Source: Planktomarina sp. (GTDB lineage Bacteria > Pseudomonadota > Alphaproteobacteria > Rhodobacterales > Rhodobacteraceae). Taken from it: 64,000 nt of DNA. Location of the stretch: contig JAHDBC010000003.1 in assembly GCA_020630595.1 (NCBI GenBank), positions 57,523 to 121,522 of the forward strand, written 5' to 3'. The number at the start of each line of letters is the position of its first letter. Position 1 is the stretch's first letter. The position numbers and the translations under genes are program-made. Positions 38,909 through 48,479 of this stretch are shown here, one piece after another. Below the pieces are notes generated by a model. It had not been told where the DNA came from. It saw only the letters and a program-made list of their open reading frames with translations, and made no database searches.

Positions 38909-39819
38909 TCGGCCGGGCCACGCGTTTGGCCCCACCCCAAAAACAGCGAGATGCGCAACGCGCATTGACCGAACGCGGTTTGCCGATGGACTGGCAGCGG
39001 GTGCCAAGGCATCAGGCGGCTGGTTCGAAGGATCCGAAACCGTGTGCTTAAGGCGCGGTTGACTGGGGTCAACAAGGCTGCGTTTCGATCCAGCGCGTCA
39101 TGATGCGCTTCCAATACACGTGCAAATGTTCGGTTTTGAACCCGTCTGAAACGGTTGATCCACGCGGCAAAACCCTGTGCGGCGCCGACCTGATTGTTCT
39201 TATGCTGACGATAAAAGATGTAAGGCGTTGGATCGAAAACGACCGTTCCGCCCGCGCCCGTAATCAACTGATAGCTCCACCAGTCGTGAAACACGATCCC
39301 GTGGGGGTCGCTGGCATTCAGCAAGTCGATGGCATCCCTATTCAAGACGGTCGCATTTCCCGATGCAACATTTTGAACCAAGGCATTTGCGAACGTGCAT
39401 CCGTATCCCGGCGCAGTTGTGCGGCCTGTCGGTGTCAGGTGTTCATCGCAAATTGTGCGGGTCCCGCAATACAGCGCCGGTCCGCGGATCCCATTAAGCT
39501 GGTTCAGCGCGGCAGCCAATTTTTCGGGGTGCCAAACGTCATCTTGATCGCTGAACGCCACGTGGGTCGCCATCGTGGGCACTTGGCGCAGACCGTGAAG
39601 GAAATTTGCAGCCAAACCGCGCTGTGGCCCTGCGACCCAATGCACTTTTCCCGGGTGCTGGGCTGAAAATCGCGCGACGATATCGGGTGTTGCGTCTGTG
39701 GACCCGTCATCTGTGACAATCAACACCCAGTCGTCTGTTGTTTGCGATGCAATCGACCGAAGTTGTTCTGCCAGGAACGCCCCGCCGTTCAGCGTCGCAA
39801 GCACAATGCCAACCGTCAT
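38857..39819 (-). CDS. family 2 glycosyltransferase
   Basis: VGIVLATLNGGAFLAEQLRSI, VTDDGSTDAT, AFSDQDDVWHPEKL. Confidence 0.92.
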   Translation of the reverse strand: MTVGIVLATLNGGAFLAEQLRSIASQTTDDWVLIVTDDGSTDATPDIVARFSAQHPGKVHWVAGPQRGLAANFLHGLRQVPTMATHVAFSDQDDVWHPEKLAAALNQLNGIRGPALYCGTRTICDEHLTPTGRTTAPGYGCTFANALVQNVASGNATVLNRDAIDLLNASDPHGIVFHDWWSYQLITGAGGTVVFDPTPYIFYRQHKNNQVGAAQGFAAWINRFRRVQNRTFARVLEAHHDALDRNAALLTPVNRALSTRFRILRTSRLMPWHPLPVHRQTAFGQCALRISLFLGWGQTRGPADYGSRNASCDLYKGRIR

Positions 39820-40568
39820 ATCAAGACACCAAACTGTTCCCGAACATCTTGGGCTTCGGCCTGAAAAACAGATCGTATGTGGGTTTTGAACATATCGGTC
39901 GGGCAGGCATTCACGGGTGGGTGGTCAACAGGGTCATCGCCTGTTGCTAGCGCAGACTGCAGGGCCATTGATTGGGCCAGTGGCATCGACCGATTGCAAC
40001 GCCACTTCGGAACGGTCCAATCAATGTCATCCAGTTGGGGGCACAATGCCAAAAGAGTGGATCGGATGTTCCTGTGCGTTTGCACCGTCATCTGATCTTT
40101 TCCCACCACGCTTTGCCAAGCACACAAAAACGCCCCCGGTCGAATCTTGCTGCGCCGCTGACGGATGAAATCCAGAAAACCGGGTGGATGGGGTTGGGTA
40201 ACGTCGTGTTGGCGCAGGGTTTGTGAATAGTCGGCAATCAGCCAATCTTCGAACGGTCGAAGAAACGCGACAACCTGTAAATCAATCTCCGCATCCGCGC
40301 ACAAACGAACAAGCCGCTGTCCCCGTCTGGCAGCGGAAAACAGATTTTCGTGGGACAATATCACCGTATCAAACCCGCTGAATGATTGTTCGATCCAATG
40401 TCGCGACACATGATCGATGGTATTCGCGTTCCCGGGATGCCCTTTTTGCAAATGGGGGTAGTTCACGCCAACAGATCGAAGCGAACGCTGGTTTTGCAAC
40501 ATGACCCGCTGCAAATATGTTGACCCACATTTTGGGGCCCCGATGTGCAAAACAATTTTTCGGTTCAT
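39816..40568 (-). CDS. sulfotransferase-like P-loop protein
   Basis: VLHIGAPKCGSTYLQRVML 5'-PSB-like motif; embedded in glycosyltransferase cluster. Confidence 0.72.
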   Translation of the reverse strand: MNRKIVLHIGAPKCGSTYLQRVMLQNQRSLRSVGVNYPHLQKGHPGNANTIDHVSRHWIEQSFSGFDTVILSHENLFSAARRGQRLVRLCADAEIDLQVVAFLRPFEDWLIADYSQTLRQHDVTQPHPPGFLDFIRQRRSKIRPGAFLCAWQSVVGKDQMTVQTHRNIRSTLLALCPQLDDIDWTVPKWRCNRSMPLAQSMALQSALATGDDPVDHPPVNACPTDMFKTHIRSVFQAEAQDVREQFGVLI

Positions 40569-42742
40569 GCGGCAGCCATTTGCGATGGGCGCAATTGTGC
40601 GGTCAGCTGATCCAGCATTTCGTCGAATTCCGGACCAAGCGCTGACAAATCAATCGTTTGCGGTGATGCCGGTCCAGCAATCCATGCGGTGTGCAAAGCT
40701 TGAACGAGACTGTCGCGGGACAAATCGACCGAAATAATGTTGTTGCTCAGCGTGCCGAGGCATTTTGGCCCGTAGTCATTTGTAACCACACGCACCCCTG
40801 CCATTGCCATTTCAATCGGGGGATGGCTGGGATGGGGGGAACACATCAACGACAGCCCCATATCAACGCTGGCCAGATAGCGCGGATAATCTTCCCATGA
40901 CAGTTTGCCAAGACTGCGCAATACGATATCGCCGGGCAGTTCGATGTCTTCGTGGCGTTGCCCAAGGCTGACGATATCAAGGTCGTCTTTTCCGATACCG
41001 CTTTCTTCCAACCATGTGCCCAATGCATCGATGCACAGGGGGAACAGATTGCGGGCCACATCTGGCCGTCCATAGATCATCAATCTGCGGCGTTTTCCGG
41101 CAGCGGCGCGCGGGTGCGCAAATGCGTTTGTCTGAATGGCGGGGTGGAAACACAGATCATGATCCGTGGCCAAGCCCATTTCAATGAAATGCTGTTGCAA
41201 TGGTGCGCTGTTGAAGATGGGTTTATGGGGCAGGTCATAGCTGGCCCGTGCCATCGCGTATTCCGTCCCCCATGGGTAAAAGCACGGTTCGAAATCCTGA
41301 ATCAGATACCAAAAGGGATCTGAACGGCCGATGGTTCGGGTGCAATCCTGCGCGATTTGGGCCGTCCACCATGCGGTTGCGATAAACTGATCGTTCGGGT
41401 GCAGGACCAATGTTTGGTCCGTCACCCCGCAGAACACATCACATCTGTTTTCCGGCCATGGTGCCTGTAGGCGCGATTGCAGGAACTGGCGGGTGGCATT
41501 TCGCTGTGCAATCGGCATGTCGGTTGCCACGAACGCAACGTGTTGCCCGCGTTGCAACAATCCCAACCCAAGGTCTATGGCTGTTGCGATACCGGCAAAG
41601 GCTTCGGTCGGGTTCAGGGTCGGCACAAAGATCACAACCCTGTCGGGGCCTTGGGCCAGTTCCGGCTTGGCCTTCAACGCGGTTCTTCCGTCGCGGTATG
41701 ACCACCATGGGGTTCGTTGACGGGGCTTTTCCGGTTGTTGCGCCGCGGGCTGCACCCCGGGTGCAAAGGCAAATGCCTTGGCGTCAAATTCTGACAATCC
41801 ATTTCGAAACCCTGTCATAAGACCGCGCTGGGCGGCCCAAACCCAACGCGCCCAAATCGACAGGAATGCCCACCCCGCAATGCGGGACCTTGCACCCCGA
41901 CCGGCAGTGCATTCTTTCAGCGCCTGCCACAGGTGCGCAGTGCCCAATCCGCGCCATCCCAGAAACCGTCGAACAGGGCGCGGATCTGCACCGCGATCGA
42001 CCAGTGTACGCGCCAAATAGCGCGACAAAGTATAGGCCGCGATGCGTTCGACCAGGCTGAACGTTTGCGCGTCGGACCGTGGCCCCACCACGTTTGATCC
42101 ATGCTTTCGATAATCCACAAGCGGGGCATCAACAAATGCAATCCCGCGCCGTGTCGATGCAACAAGCGCCAACCAAAGATCGTGGAAAAAATGGGTTCCG
42201 TTTTGTGGGGGAAAATTCAGCGCGTGTTCCGCCAATTCCCGGGTCATGGTCACGGTCATGCCCGTGACGGTATTTTGGTACAATAGATCGGCTGTTCGAA
42301 CGTTTTTGGGCCGCCGTTCCAGTGCAAAAAGCGATGGGTGCAGAATCTGACCATAAGCATCAATCACCCGCGCATCCGAATGGGCCAGATCACATTGGTG
42401 GTGTTCCAGTGCCGCAATCCCCGCCGACAAACGATCCGGGTGCCAGACATCATCTTGATCCGCCAATGCGATATAGCGGAACGCCGGTTGCGTTGCACAG
42501 GCTGTTTGAAGCCCCAATTCAAAGGCACTGATTGCATTCATGCGATGCCCGGGGCAGATAATTTGAGGCGCCAGATTGTGACCCGTGCAAACCGTTCTGA
42601 CCAGATCAGAAGAATCCGCATCTGCAATAACAACGATCAATTCGAAATCTGGGTCCGATTGGGCGGAAAGGGATGCGATCTGTTTGTCCAGAAACGCTTC
42701 GTTCGGGTGATAGACGGCCATCACGACTGCAGTTTGCGCCAT
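40565..42742 (-). CDS. two-domain glycosyltransferase: N-terminal GT2 + C-terminal WsaF-like (rhamnosyl) transferase
   Basis: N-term VVMAVYHPNEAFLDKQIASL, ALADQDDVWHPDRL; C-term VVIFVPTLNPTEAFAGIATAIDLGLGLL...YLIQDFEPCFYPWGTEYAMA...GLSLMCSPHPSHPPIEMAMAGVRVVTN. Confidence 0.87.
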   Translation of the reverse strand: MAQTAVVMAVYHPNEAFLDKQIASLSAQSDPDFELIVVIADADSSDLVRTVCTGHNLAPQIICPGHRMNAISAFELGLQTACATQPAFRYIALADQDDVWHPDRLSAGIAALEHHQCDLAHSDARVIDAYGQILHPSLFALERRPKNVRTADLLYQNTVTGMTVTMTRELAEHALNFPPQNGTHFFHDLWLALVASTRRGIAFVDAPLVDYRKHGSNVVGPRSDAQTFSLVERIAAYTLSRYLARTLVDRGADPRPVRRFLGWRGLGTAHLWQALKECTAGRGARSRIAGWAFLSIWARWVWAAQRGLMTGFRNGLSEFDAKAFAFAPGVQPAAQQPEKPRQRTPWWSYRDGRTALKAKPELAQGPDRVVIFVPTLNPTEAFAGIATAIDLGLGLLQRGQHVAFVATDMPIAQRNATRQFLQSRLQAPWPENRCDVFCGVTDQTLVLHPNDQFIATAWWTAQIAQDCTRTIGRSDPFWYLIQDFEPCFYPWGTEYAMARASYDLPHKPIFNSAPLQQHFIEMGLATDHDLCFHPAIQTNAFAHPRAAAGKRRRLMIYGRPDVARNLFPLCIDALGTWLEESGIGKDDLDIVSLGQRHEDIELPGDIVLRSLGKLSWEDYPRYLASVDMGLSLMCSPHPSHPPIEMAMAGVRVVTNDYGPKCLGTLSNNIISVDLSRDSLVQALHTAWIAGPASPQTIDLSALGPEFDEMLDQLTAQLRPSQMAAA

Positions 42743-42798
42743 GCAGTTTCCCTTTTTGCTGCTCCGCCTTACACTGCAACATCAAGGTTAAGGCGACG

Positions 42799-43458
42799 CT
42801 AACCGCGCCGGATCAGTTGCCGATGATACGCGATCCCGTCACCCACGCTTTCATGATAGGTCAGCGTTCCATTGTGCAGCACCACAGCGTGTTCACAAAT
42901 GCGCTGAACCAGATCCAGCCCGTGGCTGACCACAATCGCGCCGGATCGTTTCATCCTGTCTTCGAAGATTTCGGTGCTTTTGTCCCGGAATGACGCATCA
43001 CCCACCGACGTCACTTCATCAACAAGGTAGGTGTCAAATGGAATGCCCATCGATAACCCAAAAGCCAGGCGCGCCTTCATCCCGGATGAATAGCTGCGCA
43101 CGGGTAAATGAAAATGGGGGCCAAGTTCTGCAAATTCGGCAACGCTTTCAACAAGGGCGTCCGTGTCCACGCCGTAAATGCGGCCAACAAAACGTGTGTT
43201 TTGTGCACCGCTGAGATCACCGTGAAAGCTGCCTGCAAATCCCACAGGCCACGATATGGTTCCGCGTGTGATGATGCGCCCACTGTCGGGTGACATTGTT
43301 CCCGCAATCATGCGCAATAAACTGGATTTGCCCGCCCCGTTTCGCCCCAGTAGCGCGATGGATTTTCGGCCCGGAAGCGTCATGGTGATGTTGTCTGCCA
43401 CACAGGTCCGTTGCCCGTTAACCCGGTAAATCTTGGTCAGGTTCTGAAGCCTGATCAT
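42799..43458 (-). CDS. kpsT: polysaccharide export ABC transporter ATP-binding protein (KpsT-like)
   Basis: MIRLQNLTKIYRVNGQRTCVADNI, LLGRNGAGKSSLLRMIAGTMSPDSG, SGMKARLAFGLSM, YLVDEVTSVGD. Confidence 0.92.
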   Translation of the reverse strand: MIRLQNLTKIYRVNGQRTCVADNITMTLPGRKSIALLGRNGAGKSSLLRMIAGTMSPDSGRIITRGTISWPVGFAGSFHGDLSGAQNTRFVGRIYGVDTDALVESVAEFAELGPHFHLPVRSYSSGMKARLAFGLSMGIPFDTYLVDEVTSVGDASFRDKSTEIFEDRMKRSGAIVVSHGLDLVQRICEHAVVLHNGTLTYHESVGDGIAYHRQLIRRG

Positions 43459-44684
43459 CTGCGATCCCGAACGGAATAATAGATCAAAAGCCCGATGGCC
43501 CAAACCAAAGACAATGTTGCAACGATGCTGCCCAACCAAAGGAATCGTTTCGGATATTCCGCGCGTTCGGCGCGTGTTGGTGGGACGTGCGCGGCAACGT
43601 ATTTGCGCACACGGGATGCATCCGCCTGCGCTGACGCAAAACTGGCCCGCGCGGCGACATAGGCGGTTTGGGCAAATTCAAGATCAACGGCCAAGACTTC
43701 GTATTCTGCGATGACGTTTGCATAGGCATCATCGCCCGTGCCAAATTCGGCGCGTTCCTTTGCAATCAGATCATCGACAACCTCTATCCGTCGGCGCGCC
43801 AGATCAAGACGCGGGTCATTGGTGCGCGTCTGTTCCGTAAGCAACAGGTCATAGTCAATCAGCGCCTGCGCCTTTTGCAGCTGCAAAGAGTTTAGCAGGC
43901 CCAACCGGCCAGCCACATCTGTTTCAGGGTCCAGAATTTCATGGTCCGCCCGAAACTGCATCATTTGCTTGCGCACAGCGGTTAAGCCTGTGGTTGCGCG
44001 GTCCAGTTCCAACTGTGCAAGCCGCGTTGCGTCTTGGCGGGCTGCGTCTTCCAGCGCGTTTATCGTGATGCGGGATTGTTCAAGGATTGCGGTCGTCAAC
44101 CTTTCTGCATCTTCTGGGCGAAACGTGTGGGCGCGCACGGTCAAAAGCCCCGCCGTGGCGTCGTAAAAGACGCGCACCTTGCGTTGCCAGTGCGTGTGCA
44201 AATCTTCGATCGTCGGGTCGCGGCGCAGTGAAAAGACGGGATCCCCCGACACTGCCCAAATCGCATCAAGTGACATATCGTCAGACAGCGTTCTGACAAT
44301 TTGCTGGCTGTGCAGATAATCAAAAAGAATATCCGCATCCTTTGATGATGATCCTGTAAGATCGGAAAGACCGCCAATCAGGTCCATCGGGGATGATGAT
44401 CCTTCTTCCCGCACCGAAAAAGCAACGGTCGAGGCATATTGGGGCAACGCGAACACATAAAGGTACAGCGCAGCGATCAACCCGGGCAACACAACTGCCA
44501 CTGCAAATGACGCACCAATCCAGTGATGGCGTCGTTTCAGCGTGGCCTTTGGGGCCGCTTTGGGAAGCGGACGCGGGGCCTGTGCGGCAGGCTCCGCAGG
44601 CTGTGGTCGCGGCCCGGGCCCCTGCAATTCCGGTGGCAATGTCAATGTTTGCGCCAAGGTGAAACCCATCCAATGATTTTCCAC
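43455..44684 (-). CDS. kpsE: capsule polysaccharide export inner-membrane protein (KpsE/Wzz-like)
   Basis: Two TM helices flanking coiled coil; YASTVAFSVREEGSSSPMDLIGGLSDLTGSSSKDADILFDYLHSQQIV; start GTG 44684 or ATG 44669. Confidence 0.88.
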   Translation of the reverse strand: MENHWMGFTLAQTLTLPPELQGPGPRPQPAEPAAQAPRPLPKAAPKATLKRRHHWIGASFAVAVVLPGLIAALYLYVFALPQYASTVAFSVREEGSSSPMDLIGGLSDLTGSSSKDADILFDYLHSQQIVRTLSDDMSLDAIWAVSGDPVFSLRRDPTIEDLHTHWQRKVRVFYDATAGLLTVRAHTFRPEDAERLTTAILEQSRITINALEDAARQDATRLAQLELDRATTGLTAVRKQMMQFRADHEILDPETDVAGRLGLLNSLQLQKAQALIDYDLLLTEQTRTNDPRLDLARRRIEVVDDLIAKERAEFGTGDDAYANVIAEYEVLAVDLEFAQTAYVAARASFASAQADASRVRKYVAAHVPPTRAERAEYPKRFLWLGSIVATLSLVWAIGLLIYYSVRDRR

Positions 44685-44759
44685 ACAATGCCCAGATTGT
44701 GCTGAAGGTTTTCTTAAGGGCTTTGTGCAAATCTGAGAAAAATCAGAAAGGCAGGCAGG

Positions 44760-45545
44760 ATGTTGCAGCGGTTTGGCCCGCGCAAATTTGGCGGGATGCG
44801 TGTGATCTTTGCGCTGATGCTGCGCGAAATGGCCACCACGTATGGCAAATCACCCGGCGGCTATGTGTGGGCCGTTTTGGAACCTGTTGCTGGCATTGCA
44901 CTTTTGACGTTTGTGTTTGCAATGGCCTTGCCCGAACCCCCACTGGGCACGAATTTCCCGTTCTTTTACGCGGGCGGGTATCTGGTGTTCATGGCCTATC
45001 TGAACATCAGCAACAAGATGATGGTGGCGGTGCGATTTTCCAAACCCCTGTTGTTTTACCCGGCGGTTCGCTATTCCGATGCGCTGTTCGCACGTTTTGT
45101 ATTGAACGCGATGACCGAACTGTTGGTCATACTGGTGGTTATGATCGGCATCGTCGTGATTTGGGATTTGCGGCCCGGATTTGATGTTCCGGCAATGATG
45201 AATGCGGTGTCGATGGCCCTGGTTTTGGCCATTGGTATCGGGACACTGAACTGTTTGCTTGTATCGCTTTTCCCTGTTTGGGAACGGGTTTGGGCGATTG
45301 CAAACCGGCCGTTGTTCATCATTTCAACCTTGTTTTTCCTGTTTGAAATCGTACCCCATCCGTTCGGTGATATCTTATGGTTCAACCCGCTGGTGCATGT
45401 GGTCGGGCAAATGCGGATTGGCATGTATCCCAGTTATGCGGGCGAATACGTGTCGCCGGCGTATGTGTATGGGATCGGATTGACGTGCTTTGCGCTGGGG
45501 CTTTTGCTGTTGAACCGGTATGACCGGGACATCGTCAACAGCTAG
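44760..45545 (+). CDS. kpsM: ABC-2 type polysaccharide export permease (KpsM-like)
   Basis: LMLREMATTYGKSPGGYVWAVLEPVAGIALLTFVFA, LFFLFEIVPHPFGDILWFNPLVHVVGQMR. Confidence 0.9.
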   Translation: MLQRFGPRKFGGMRVIFALMLREMATTYGKSPGGYVWAVLEPVAGIALLTFVFAMALPEPPLGTNFPFFYAGGYLVFMAYLNISNKMMVAVRFSKPLLFYPAVRYSDALFARFVLNAMTELLVILVVMIGIVVIWDLRPGFDVPAMMNAVSMALVLAIGIGTLNCLLVSLFPVWERVWAIANRPLFIISTLFFLFEIVPHPFGDILWFNPLVHVVGQMRIGMYPSYAGEYVSPAYVYGIGLTCFALGLLLLNRYDRDIVNS

Positions 45546-48340
45546 CCGATAAAGATGAAATCATCCGGTGACAGGCTTGCCGCATCCGTGTCTGCAAGGC
45601 GGATGGTGTGCCCATCATACCGAATTTCGGTAAAGTCCTGCCCTTCGATCGTAACCGTACTGATTTCAAGTGCGGAAAAGCGGCCTTCGACACCACGCAT
45701 GCGGATCAGATCCTCGGTCGGGTCATAATCCATGATCGTGTCGACCTCACCTGCGGTGAAGGCATTGAAGACATAGGTGTCTGCCCCTTCGCCGCCATAG
45801 ATGGTGTCATTCCCATTGCCGCTGTTGATTGTGTCGTTGCCACGGCCGCCTTCCAGATGATCGTGGCCGTCGCCGCCGCCAAGAAAGTCGTTGCCGTCCC
45901 CACCATAGGCGAAATCGTCGTCGTGCCCGGCACCGATGGTGTCGTCGCCGTCGCCGGCGTACAGCTGATCGGTTCCCGTGCCGCCGCCAAGGGCATCGTT
46001 GCCCGCGCCCCCGGTCACGATGTCGTTGCCAAAGCTTCCGGCCAATGTGTCGTTGCCAGCGCCCCCGTGCACTTCGTCTGTGCCCCAACCGCCGGATGCG
46101 ACATCGTTCCCTTCGCCGGCATCAATGTAATCGTCGTGCGATCCGGACCCGATCGTATCCTGCCCTGATCCACCGAACATGCGGTCGTTGCCGTCGCTGC
46201 CACCCAGCTGGTCGTCGCCTGCGCCACCGTAGACCACGTCGTCGCCAATATGTGCTGCGATGTTGTCATTGCCGTCACCCCCGAAGATTTCGTCGTCGCC
46301 GCTGCGCCCCAACAGTGCGTCATCGCCATCGCCGCCATCCAGAAAATCATTTCCGGTTCCGCCATCCATCCAATCAATACCAACGCCACCAAACAGCCGA
46401 TCTGCCCCGTCGCCACCGCGCAGCACATCGTCGCCTGTGGCGCCGAACAATGCGTTGTTTGCGCTGTCGCCCCTGATCTGATCATCGAATGCCGACCCGC
46501 TGATGGCTTCGATGCCGTCAAAGCTGTCCCCATCGGCAAAGCCGGTGTTGTTTGCGCTGGTTTCCAGATCGACCACGACGCCCTGCGTTGCATCCGCATA
46601 ATCCGCGATATCGATCCCATCGCCACCAAACAGGGCATCGGCCCCGCCACCGCCGCGCAGAATGTCTTCCCCATCGCCACCAAACAGCGTTTGTGCCGCC
46701 GCTGTTCCGACCAAAATGTTGTCTTGCGCCGTTCCAGTCAGGGTCGCGGTCCCGGACGCCGCTGCGGTCGTTGCAAACGGGCTTTTGATATCTGCCAATG
46801 TCGCGGGGGTCAGATCTTGGAAATCTTCGAACACGAAGTTCGTGTCAACATGCGTCGCGTTGATGGTATTTTCGTTGGTGAAATCGGATGCGGACAGACT
46901 TTGCCCGTTGGCTGATTGCACATGAATTGTTTCGGAACCGAAGGTCAGCGTTGCCCCATTGGGGGTGGGGGTGATGTCAAGTTGTGCGACCGATCTGAAA
47001 AACCCAAATCCGGATAAATCAAGCTGGTCGTTTGCTGGATCAAAATCCGTAATTGTGTCTGCCTGACCATCCTGTGTGAGGATAAAGATGTCGTCGCCCG
47101 CCCCCCCAGAAAGTGTATCGGACCCCGCGCCGTCTTTCAGAATGTCGTTGCCATCATAGGCCAAAATGGTGCGCCCGTCGTCGTCGGCCATCAGCAGGTC
47201 ATCGCCCGACGTGCCTTGATCTGATCCGCTGTCGATGGTTGCCGTGATGCCCAAATCATCAAGGTTCAGCGCGAACTGCCCGATGCCAGCTTCTGATCCT
47301 GATACGGTGAACAACTGATAGGTGCCGTCAACCTCTGCCACATACATGTCGGTTATGGTGTCGATTGGGTATTCGGTTTCGTCGATCAGGGTTTCAAGGT
47401 GCAACAACTGCCCATCGGGCAGCACCCCGAACAACGAAATCCCGCTGTCTTGCCCGGCCGCCAAAACGAAGCCCCTGTCATCAATGGTGAATGTTTCGAT
47501 CACCTGCGCGCCATCCAGCCGGGTGGAAAGATCGTCAACAACCTGATCAACGGCCGTCAAGTTGCCATCAGCGCCAAGCGAAAAGACCGTAAGCGAAGAT
47601 GTATCTGATGACGCCATGACAACGTAGGATGTGCCAGCCACGTCCAATGTGGCGACATCCTGCGGCGTTGCAACGGGTAGAAAATGTTCCACGCCGACGG
47701 TGTCTGTCCGCGTAAGTGTGCCGGTGTCGGAAATGGCAAAGCTGGTGATGCTGTCGTCTGTGGCCGACACGGAAATCAGAAATTGATTGGACCCCACGTG
47801 AACCACACACAGGGCGGCCGGACTGTCAGCAAAGCCGCCGTCTGCCCCTGTTATCATATCGGTCAGCACAAGGTTGCCAGATGATGTGACTTGATAAACG
47901 CCGATGCCAGTGTCGCTGCTGGCTGCCAGTGCGACGAACGCCTTGCCGTCTGCTTCATATGACACCGCTTCGAAACGATCTGCGAATGCCCCAGAATTTT
48001 CAGCATATATCGTCAGCGAACTGTCAGATGTGCTGGAAAGAACCTGATTGATGTCGTGGGTGGAAAATTCAACAGGGTCGCTGGACCATTGTGCCACTGC
48101 ATACGGGATGCTGTTGTCGATTGTATATGCGGTTTGTGAATGCGCGATGCGCCCGGCGTTCAAGGTCAAGACAATCGCCCCTTTTCCTGCATCACTGGCC
48201 AACACCAGATCGTTGCCCGACAGACCAAAGCGCGCTGTTCCCAAAGGAACATCGACCAGATCACCCGTGATCGTGCCAGTGTAATTAAAGATCCCCACGC
48301 GGCGCACCGCCCTTGTTTCGATGCCAAGTGTATCGCGCAA
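45542..48340 (-). CDS. RTX calcium-binding protein with N-terminal beta-propeller-like (lactonase/YncE-type) domain
   Basis: N-terminal repeats such as SLTVFSLGADGNLTAVDQV; many GGxGxDxLxGG nonapeptides; C-terminal GADTYVFNAFTAGEVDTIMDYDPTEDLI; apparent TTG start, start uncertain. Confidence 0.88.
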   Translation of the reverse strand: MRDTLGIETRAVRRVGIFNYTGTITGDLVDVPLGTARFGLSGNDLVLASDAGKGAIVLTLNAGRIAHSQTAYTIDNSIPYAVAQWSSDPVEFSTHDINQVLSSTSDSSLTIYAENSGAFADRFEAVSYEADGKAFVALAASSDTGIGVYQVTSSGNLVLTDMITGADGGFADSPAALCVVHVGSNQFLISVSATDDSITSFAISDTGTLTRTDTVGVEHFLPVATPQDVATLDVAGTSYVVMASSDTSSLTVFSLGADGNLTAVDQVVDDLSTRLDGAQVIETFTIDDRGFVLAAGQDSGISLFGVLPDGQLLHLETLIDETEYPIDTITDMYVAEVDGTYQLFTVSGSEAGIGQFALNLDDLGITATIDSGSDQGTSGDDLLMADDDGRTILAYDGNDILKDGAGSDTLSGGAGDDIFILTQDGQADTITDFDPANDQLDLSGFGFFRSVAQLDITPTPNGATLTFGSETIHVQSANGQSLSASDFTNENTINATHVDTNFVFEDFQDLTPATLADIKSPFATTAAASGTATLTGTAQDNILVGTAAAQTLFGGDGEDILRGGGGADALFGGDGIDIADYADATQGVVVDLETSANNTGFADGDSFDGIEAISGSAFDDQIRGDSANNALFGATGDDVLRGGDGADRLFGGVGIDWMDGGTGNDFLDGGDGDDALLGRSGDDEIFGGDGNDNIAAHIGDDVVYGGAGDDQLGGSDGNDRMFGGSGQDTIGSGSHDDYIDAGEGNDVASGGWGTDEVHGGAGNDTLAGSFGNDIVTGGAGNDALGGGTGTDQLYAGDGDDTIGAGHDDDFAYGGDGNDFLGGGDGHDHLEGGRGNDTINSGNGNDTIYGGEGADTYVFNAFTAGEVDTIMDYDPTEDLIRMRGVEGRFSALEISTVTIEGQDFTEIRYDGHTIRLADTDAASLSPDDFIFIG
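45780..46745 (-). repeat. RTX nonapeptide repeat block
   Basis: Tandem GGxGNDxLxGG-type coding repeats (AGDDQLGGSDGNDRMFGGSGQDTIGSGSHDDYIDAGEGND...). Confidence 0.9.
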
Positions 48341-48479
48341 AACCCTTTCAGAATGGCTAAGGGTGGGTCACAGGCTTTGGAATCAACATAAAATGCAGGT
48401 CTGTAAAATTTGCTGGAAACTGACAACTGTTCCCTAATCGTTCCGCACTAATGATTTGCCAAACCGAAGGGGGAAACAG

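Noticed and set aside
42788-42803. CtrA-like motif TTAA-N7-CTAAC near the kpsT stop, upstream of the glycosyltransferase gene
   Set aside because: Imperfect second half-site and location partly in coding sequence; one degenerate match in 64 kb is expected by chance.
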